A stretch of DNA of 64,000 nucleotides from Cerrena zonata (taxonomy: Eukaryota; Basidiomycota; Agaricomycetes; Polyporales; Cerrenaceae), in NCBI GenBank assembly GCA_038087015.1, contig JASBNA010000101.1, positions 1 through 64,000 of the forward strand, given 5' to 3'. The stretch's first letter is position 1, and each line of letters begins with the position of its first letter. A model generated the notes under the pieces. The model was not told the DNA's origin and did no database searches. It saw nothing but the letters and a program-made list of their open reading frames with translations. Positions 55,990 through 64,000 of this stretch are shown in pieces. A program made the translations under genes and the position numbers.

Positions 55990-57309
55990 TTACCTCCTTC
56001 CGTCGTCCGAGGTGGCCCGCCATCCGTTCCCAACGTAGGATAGGTCAGCCGCGATAACCATCCGAGGAACCGCTGAAAGCAGCTGGTGTACCTGTGCATC
56101 GCTGTGAATGAATATATTAGACTCAGTCATGACACCCTCGACCAAGCGCACTAGGCGTTTGACGGATGAGATGGTCGGTATCCTCATGCCCTTTCAATCG
56201 ACTAAGCGCGCTCGAATGTTATCCTTTGGTCGATGCCCAAAGCCCGAAGGTGACCCAGCCGCTGATCTGACATATACCGCATGCTGCGATCATCCTCTCT
56301 GCACAGGGAAGCAATCTCTCGAACACAATCTGAAGCGTTAACACTAACGGTCTTGGGTCTCCCCCTATCAGTCCTGTATGTCGGACCGAAATGCAGTGGG
56401 TGTAATCGCCGAGAAAAGACTCGGCGCGGGATCAAAATAGCACCAAGTACCCATATCGTTCGGAGTGACGGAAGCGAAAGGTCGAGATCGTACCCCGAAT
56501 GCCCTATTGCCAATCCTATTTCCGATAGGTCACCTCGAGGTTTACCTTTCGCATTTTCACTATCGGGCAACTTGGAACGAACATTCGCATTGCCCCCGTT
56601 CGTTTCGCTTTGTCACAGAACGGAAGACCCCGCCGTGTTCATAGGTGACAAACTGGTTCTCTTCCGTGTCAATGGATGGTCAGCCAGTCGGATTTGCCCA
56701 GGAGGCCGCTTCTGTGATATAAGGTTCGAGTGTCGTACTGAAGTGAATGCAAAGCAGAAACTGCGCAATCGACAGAATCAGGTACTTACTTTCATTTTAC
56801 CATATCCAATCCAACGTGCGTCATCGAGGATATGGGCAGTTTCAGAGCCTCGCTGTGCGGTGTGTCGCGTGGCGGACGTCCATGCCTGGTTCCGTCTGTT
56901 TTATTACACGAAAGATCCGTCAGGGCATTCCGAGATGCACCCCTAACATCAGAGGCCTGAAGTACACGGCGATGGCAGATCGACGAAGACCTCGAGTGAC
57001 GTGACCGGCCATCAAAAGGTCTTTTGATCAGTCTACTTGCCTCACGGTAGAAGACGAGAGGAACCTCCTGAAGGTAATTGTGAACCCAGGCTTGGAGCCG
57101 TTCACACCGAGCCGAGTCAGAATCTGACAAAATGAAGGTTCATCGTTCGAATGGAACTTAACACGGTCCAGGGTTTGACCGATGATCACAAAAGGAAAGG
57201 CTAGAAAGATCGCCTCTACACATTCTCTGTTATCAGTCCTGGTAAAGTAATGGAATATGCGACACAGGACATGCACAAATCACCGAGAAGACGAATAGTA
57301 TATTCCCAT
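55990..57309 (-). pseudogene. decayed gene with in-frame stop and frame breaks
   Basis: Coding-like blocks run along the minus strand but cannot be joined. The first exons are plausible: 57284..57309, 57180..57238 and 57041..57123 join in phase to read MGIYYSSS..ECVEAIFLAFPFVII and ERLQAWVHNYLQEVPLVFY. Next, VYFRPLMLGVHLGMP is followed by TGA and then RIFRVIKQTEPGMDVRHATH in the same frame. Further blocks (LPSLRTIWVLGAILIPRR and MRIPTISSVKRLVRLVEGVM) lie in other frames. A GCAAGT sequence after exon 3 would make a GC-AG intron of 50 nt. I do not recognise the family. It could be a pseudogene or an error-rich patch. Confidence 0.5.
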
Positions 57310-57369
57310 GACTTGGAAACCTCTCAGCTGCCAACTTAAATATCAACACATTGAAGTTACCAACTCCCG

Positions 57370-58505
<1,136 letters not shown>

Positions 58506-58730
58506 GGTTGATAAGGAAGGAGTGGTCAATGGCGAGGACGACGAGCAACGCCTTGCTATGTGGTGAGCAGGTCACTTTGCTTAGCCAACTCAAGTCCCCT
58601 CTGCACCGCCGGAACTTGCCGGAAACTCGACTAGCCAATCATATCATGAGAATCTGATAATTCCGCTTTACACAGTTCGCGCCGGCGTCGTTTATGAAGC
58701 TGGACCTTCGCTGAGACCAATATCTTCAAA
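58506..58730. promoter_or_regulatory. bidirectional promoter NDUFS8 / prefoldin 2
   Basis: 225 bp separate the two start codons, so both genes must share this region. No clear named motif was identified. Confidence 0.45.
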
Positions 58731-59274
58731 ATGGCATCATCAGCCGCTGCAAAGAGGTCGCCTGCAACAAAAGCCGCCTCATTAACGACGCAAGGTATAT
58801 GCTATGTTATATTCACTGCTTCACCCATCTCAGATTAGCTAGAGATACAACAAATCTACACGCGGTTCCAAAATGACCTCCAATCGCTTGCGAGCAAGAT
58901 CGGAGAACTAGAGCAGGAAGCCGAGGAGCATTCGTATGATGTCCATCATTGTCTATGCTACCCCACTGTTAACAGATTATCTTGCGTAGACTGGTTCTTA
59001 CAACTCTTGATGAGGCTCTTGTTGAGGAGCCAGATCGCAAATGCTTCCGACTTGTCGGAGGTATCTTGGTAGAACGAACGGTTACAGAGGTAGTCCCTGC
59101 CGTCAAGACGAACCGCGACAACGTATGACCATCTTATGACCGATCTCTTCATCTTGCATTTACATTTTTTGACAGATTCGTAAAGTCATTTCGAGCCTCG
59201 CCGAGCAATACAAGAGCAAAGAAGAGGAACTCGAGTCTTTTAAGCAGGAATACAATATCCGACCTATAGGGTAA
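58731..59274 (+). CDS. prefoldin subunit 2
   Basis: Four exons, join(58731..58794, 58843..58933, 58990..59122, 59176..59274), 128 aa; introns are 48, 56 and 53 nt and phases agree. The protein has the prefoldin beta-type architecture: an N-terminal helix (EIQQIYTRFQNDLQSLASKI, ELEQEAEEHS), the hairpin core (LVLTTLDEALVEEPDRKCFR, LVGGILVERTVTEVVP), and a C-terminal helix (IRKVISSLAEQYKSKEEELE). The CFRLVGGxLVERTV segment is diagnostic of subunit 2 (Gim4/PFD2). Prefoldin is a cytosolic hexameric chaperone handing actin and tubulin to CCT. The exons are too short to show as long ORFs. Confidence 0.94.
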
Positions 59275-59745
59275 TATATTCCCAATGGAACTAATGAACC
59301 TGTCCGGTATGTCTCCTTCTCCATGGATTATATCTCTCTCTCATGATCCTTGATTCAGATATACAATAAACGATGCTGTACTATCTATCATTCATCTCAG
59401 GAGTACCACCTTCCATCTGAAAGCGTACAGGACTATCAGAGGTTGAAGAATACTCCTCGGTATTTTGAACAGGGCGATTATGTAATGTGCTCTTGATTAT
59501 CAGGGAGCTTTGTACTTTCGATGCAGCTCTATCATGTTACCTTAAGCCTGTGTCGCTACACCTTGTTTCTGAGTGTTCAGAAATGCAACCAAGAGATTGA
59601 GCATTCCAGATGTATCAATAGACATACTTGATTGGTATTCCGACGCCTCGTGCACAAACTTTAAAGGGAGGCGTTTCTCGCAGCAAGGAGCGTGTCCTCT
59701 TGTCCTACTACGCCCCAGTATTCTCCTAGGTGACATTCTTAAACC
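59275..59745. other. intergenic region
   Basis: 3' flank of prefoldin and upstream region of the RBR gene. No gene seen. Confidence 0.5.
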
Positions 59746-62336
59746 ATGACAAATACTGACCCTGTACCGTCGTCCTCAACGCCACACACAATCCAAGCTC
59801 ATAGTAGCCCATCTGATGATCGTGATATTAACCGAATCGTGCGAAATGTACTAGAACATAAACGAGGACATGTCTCTACTGTCCCTGGTCGAAGTCAGTA
59901 CAGTATCAATGGCAGAGGCACCTCTGCCTGTGGTCTCGGCCGCACTCAATTGCGCCAGATTCATTCTGACGAAAGAAAGGGATGGCGTGAAAGGTGCAGA
60001 ACTGATCCGTATGATGATGCGGAAAGATACATTGGAGGTAGGTCCGTCGAGTATGTTGATCTCTCCTGTTGATGCTACTTTGTACGTGCTACAGAGCATC
60101 CTGTCTATATGTCAAGCATGGACTAGCAATGCTCATCTCGATGTTGATGATATTCTCAACGCTCCGTTGTTCAATCGCTGTCTCGATCTGCTTTGGTCGG
60201 ATTTCGAGACGCCTGGAAAGAAAGAGTTCCAGGGTCTACTGCAGTAAGCCCTCCACCTAGTTTCTCTGCCAGAGTATGTCCCCAACGCGGCTCTTTATAG
60301 ACGTCTACATATGAGGGTGAATGGTTCAGCTGCGATAATCATAACCCGCCCTCCCGAGATTATATGTATTCTCAAAATCGCAGTCGAAGATCAAAATGTT
60401 TTCGTCACCTTCGATTCGCATCCTCGACATGAACACCCGGAAGGTGCAGCCTTCACCTTCCATTCGTCTCTCGAGGAGGCCTCCGTTTACCTCAGCAACT
60501 TGCTGCGCTATGACCCTGGACTCCTCGCAGATCGCAACATGCAATGGCAGACGCAACTCCTAGCCAACTACTCTGGTCATGTCCTCAGATTGAAGAATTC
60601 TCTAACAGATCAAGCAGACTTGATGAAGGCCGTGATTGATTCGAGTTTGGAAGTCTTAGCCTTGAAGGCGGAGGTTGCAGAGTTGAAGCGACAGAATGGG
60701 ACGCTTCACTCTGATAACCGACATCTTGAGGACAGGGCTGCCGCGCTCGAAATTCGGTCCACCGACCTGCTGGATTCCTTGAGGCTTGCACGAACACCTC
60801 AGTTCCCTTTCCAGCCGAGGCCGTCCAGTTCATTCACTCCAGCCGTGAACAGATCCAACGCATTTGCTGCTACCAATGCATCATCATCATCATCAAGGCC
60901 ACTCTCCAGAGCAGATTCAAGGCGCAATCGTCGAGGTTCGCAATCCACCGCTAGATCTACGAAACATCAATCATCACCGGCGATCGTCTCTAGAACTCAA
61001 AGTAAGGGAAAATTGGTGACGAAATCGGAGGAGTTGAGGGATGGTGATGTTTTGTTTGGCACTCGTCTCTCTTTTCGCATAGAAGATGAACAACCCGATG
61101 TAAGAAACAACGCCACTCCGGAACAAACGCTCCCCCGACAGGAAGACTTCCCTCCTCTTGTCTCTACCAAAAGAGACAAAGGCAAGGGCAAAGCTCGTTG
61201 GGTTGAAACCGAGAAAACTTTCAGTGATACTGACGAAGCCTATGCAACCTATCTCCAAATACAGCTTATCCCAGAAGACAAAGGGAATGGCAACGACGAT
61301 CCTTCTGCCGTTCTGGCAGCACAAAAGCAAGCAGAATTCGAGGAAGAAGATAGACGTTTGCGGGCGCAATTGCAGGCCTTACAAGAAGCCACTCCAAGTG
61401 TCTTTACATGTGGTATCTGTCTAGAGGAAAAGTCGGAAGAGATGGTTGCTCGAATTGATCTCTGTCAGCACGCTTTCTGCAGGGATTGCATTCGAAGCTA
61501 CTTGCAGACGAAACTAGCAGAACATAGATTCCCAATTTTGTGTCCTTCGTGTACTGCAGAGAGAACGACTCATAAACCTGGCAGTACGTCTCTCACCCCA
61601 AATCCGTAATTTATGTACGAAAGGTTTCCCGTCTTGCTTTGTTTCTAGTGCTGGATGTCTCCTTAGTGCAACTAATTGGCCTCACGGAGAAAGAGTCCGC
61701 GCTTTATGTCGAGCTAGAAATGGCATCTTTCTCAGTGCTACTTCATTGTCGAAAGTAAGTTTCGTCCATCTTTTCTCATTCTTGATTAGTGACATAGTTG
61801 TAGATGCAAACAAGCGGCTTTCGTCGACAAAGGTGAATATGACGAAGAAAAGATTATTGTGTGCCCCGTACCAGGCTGTCGTCATGTGTGGTGCAAAGCC
61901 TGCAGTGCCACTATCGACGTGTCTGGTCCCAACCATTCCTGCGATGGAAGTAGCGAACTAAACCATCTCATGAAACGACAAGGATGGAAGTATTGTCCCG
62001 GTTGTCGCACACCAGCAGAGAAGATCAGTGGTTGTAACCATATAACGGTCAGTTGTTTTGTGAACCCATTGTACTCAGCTATATGTTGACCTCTCTCGTA
62101 GTGTGTATCGCCAGGCTGTAATACGTAAGTGTTTCGATCTTAACGGTGCGAATTTGAGTCTGACATCTCGCAGACATTTCTGTTATGTGTGTGGAGAACT
62201 AATCGTGCAATCCGCTCTCCGACAAGAGATAGAACAAGGGTTATCAGACCATTACTCTCGTTGTCAGCTGATAGACAATATACCTCCAGACACAGCTCCC
62301 AGACGACCTCGAATTCATGGACCCCGTGTACGTTGA
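59746..62336 (+). CDS. RBR (RING-IBR-RING) ubiquitin ligase with cysteine-protease-like N-terminus
   Basis: Exons 59746..60243, 60301..61583, 61649..61754, 61804..62047, 62102..62124, 62174..62336; about 772 aa if one apparent extra base near 59936-59941 is ignored. Without that, the first frame (to SACGL) and the following conserved frame (AALNCARFILTKERDG) do not connect, yet phase with intron 1 is restored. The N-terminal domain (about 45-245) has SQYSINGRGTSACGLAALN and VFVTFDSHPRHEHPEGAAF, resembling Cys and Asp-x-His active sites. A coiled coil follows (about 260-310). The C-terminus is RBR: CGICLEEK..HAFCRDC..CPSC, IBR CPVPGC, and RING2 CPGCRTPAEKISGCNHITC..FCYVC, keeping the catalytic Cys of RING2 (SGC). 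It should transfer ubiquitin through a thioester. Confidence 0.85.
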
Positions 62337-62539
62337 TTATTGAATGTTTTAGTTCCTTGATATTTCACGAAGTCTATCTTGTAATGTATCGAACTCCATT
62401 TTTATGTATCTTGCTTCACAAAATCGTATGATTGAGATATAGTACAACACGTATCAGTAACACAGTAATACATTATTAGAATTTCTAGATCATCGTGACG
62501 GATTTGACGACTAGACAAGCATATGTAGCAACGTTCAAA

Positions 62540-64000
62540 TCAGGCTCCTCGCATCAAAGCACCTCGAGGCTTGCGCAGGGATTCAGCGAGACCGAGGAAA
62601 GTCTCTGCTAGTCGAATCTAATATTACACTCGAAGTGAGAGGCAGATCCCGCGGCATGATAAGCAGACACTTACAGTATCCAGGGCCTCAGTGTAAGAAG
62701 AGGGAACAGTAGGATGCATAGGGTCGGCGGGCACGGCAGCTTGAACTTGACGAGCAACCTCAGTCATTCTACGGAGTGTTGCGTTAGAAGGACCGAAAGC
62801 CACGGCATGGAATGATAATGGTCGACTGAGATAAGATTCATTAGTTGGGGGAGATTATGTAGAGGGAGGTCAGTACAAACCCAAGAGCCACGGAACGACG
62901 ACAAATATCTCTGACGGTCTCATCTGCAATGCTACATTCACCATCCGAGAGGAAGATCACTACAGGAACCCTAAAGATGGTTTGAGAAGATTGAAATATT
63001 GTATTATTTGGGAAACCATACCTTTCTGTACTCCAATTCGTCTCCATGACTGATTGCGCTTCTTTGATAGCAAGAGTATAATCTGTCCCTCCGCCCGATC
63101 CATATGGCAGCACTAAATTCAGAAGATCATCCGGCGAGCTTGTGAAGTCGTTGGTGACAGATTGATAGATATGATGATCGAACAAAATGACACTATATGC
63201 GTCTCTTCGCGGTACTCCAGTTCCAACGGCGGCGTTCAAGGCAGAAGCACGAGCTTGCCAGAACCCGTGAAGAGAAGAGTAAACAGCACCAACACGATTA
63301 TTGTGTCGGGAACTGATCCTAGCAGTAACAGGAGTATTCTGCAGAGGGCGCCGATCAGTGCCACCCATAGAGCCAGATCTATATGTATTGGATCAATACA
63401 AGGCAAAAAGGAATCTCCGCAAACAAAATACCTATCGATGACGAAAATACTGCCCGAATCTTAGTGAGGGGTGTATACAATGAATAGAATGGTACATACA
63501 CATGGAAAGCCTGTATCATCTGGGCAGGGTTTCGGCAACTGAAGTGATGCCCATCTCTGGAGATGTAACCTATTCCACCAGGGGCGGCTTGACCTGCTGC
63601 AAGAGGTTGATGGAAGAGATTGAGATTACAGTACGAGGGCTGCGCTGGCCCGGCCGCATCGCCTTGATGTTCGGGTCCTAGCTTTAGCGTCAGACACCGT
63701 TCATTATGCGGACATATAGCTGAATTCAGTTACCAGAACACATTGAGTCGCTATAGGTACGATAAAGATCAGGATACTGGTGAAAGTTTCTACTAAAGAC
63801 ATAACATACCATTTAGAGAACGAGGTTTTTTCCTCTTGCGAATATGGATCTGAATTTGTCACATGTTACTTCGTTAACTAACCTGTACGATGGTTTTAAC
63901 TTGCCTTTGAATCCTGTAATTATTTTTATATCAGTGTCTTGATATGTAGCAAAACAACTCGACCAAGATTTACCTGTTCGTCTCCAATGGAGGGCATGAC
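62540..64000 (-). CDS. von Willebrand A-domain protein (partial, 5' end outside window)
   Basis: Exons complement(62540..62617, 62675..62825, 62881..62970, 63022..63378, 63432..63449, 63500..63719, 63810..63849, 63974..>64000), about 330 aa visible. The VWA domain carries the MIDAS site: FVIDRSGSMGG, the Thr in GSGGGTDYTLA, and FLSDGECS. It is preceded by a Cys-bearing unit (ICPHNERCLTLKLGP, HFSCRNPAQMIQAFH) and followed by PLSFHAVAFGPSN and LAETFLGLAESLRKPRG. An 18-nt exon (63432..63449) supplies the first MIDAS strand. Fungal VWA proteins of this kind are often intracellular adaptors; role unknown. The first visible exon is joined by a 124-nt intron (63850..63973); an alternative with a 9-nt exon is less likely. 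Confidence 0.8.

Noticed and set aside
56281..56946. 221-aa plus-strand ORF
   Set aside because: Antisense to blocks with stronger protein character on the minus strand; no recognisable domain.
63905..63913. 9-nt microexon with a GC-AG intron at the start of the VWA gene
   Set aside because: It fits phase but needs two special assumptions; a single 124-nt GT-AG intron from 63973 to 63850 is simpler.

Overview
This window reads as nuclear DNA of a filamentous basidiomycete, most likely an Agaricomycete (mushroom-forming fungus). The evidence is dense genes on both strands, many short spliced introns (mostly 48-70 nt, GTNNGT donors, CTRAY-like branch points), a velvet regulator, a Btz-domain exon-junction protein, complex I subunits and F-box proteins. 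No prokaryotic operons, CRISPR arrays, rRNA or tRNA genes were seen. Most genes below were assembled from exons by hand; exon ends were accepted when splice phase and family motifs agreed across the junction.

Layout. 0.2-5.1 kb: an F-box-like/LRR gene, a gene-poor interval, and a C2H2 zinc-finger gene. 6.2-14.9 kb: a Btz-domain (CASC3/Barentsz-like) gene, GINS subunit PSF2 divergent from a haspin kinase through a 239-bp promoter with MluI cell-cycle boxes, and an unknown SP/TP-rich protein. 15.3-25.7 kb: a membrane-anchored alpha/beta hydrolase, an RF2-class organellar release factor divergent from a mitochondrial PP2C phosphatase, a USP36-like deubiquitinase and a four-finger C2H2 protein. 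26.8-34.9 kb: an F-box protein, a Gcs1-type ArfGAP and velvet regulator velB. 35-39 kb: a PPR protein with several reading-frame breaks.

39.3-50.7 kb: three consecutive genes (GNAT acetyltransferase, two-HMG-box protein, complex I subunit NDUFA13) whose introns are hugely expanded (up to 2,086 nt). 51.6-64 kb: an INO80 subunit F-like protein, an unknown gene, a decayed gene, complex I NDUFS8 divergent from prefoldin subunit 2, an RBR ubiquitin ligase with a predicted cysteine-protease-like N-terminus, and a partial von Willebrand A-domain gene running off the right edge.

Themes: mitochondrial function (release factor, PP2C, NDUFA13, NDUFS8, probably PPR), cell cycle (PSF2, haspin) and ubiquitin (USP, RBR, F-box). 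The most interesting items are the protease-like/RBR fusion, the expanded-intron block, the RF2-class release factor and the MCB-bearing bidirectional promoter. Four loci (PP2C, PPR, RBR, and the 56-57 kb pseudogene) carry small frame breaks that may be real or residual consensus errors.
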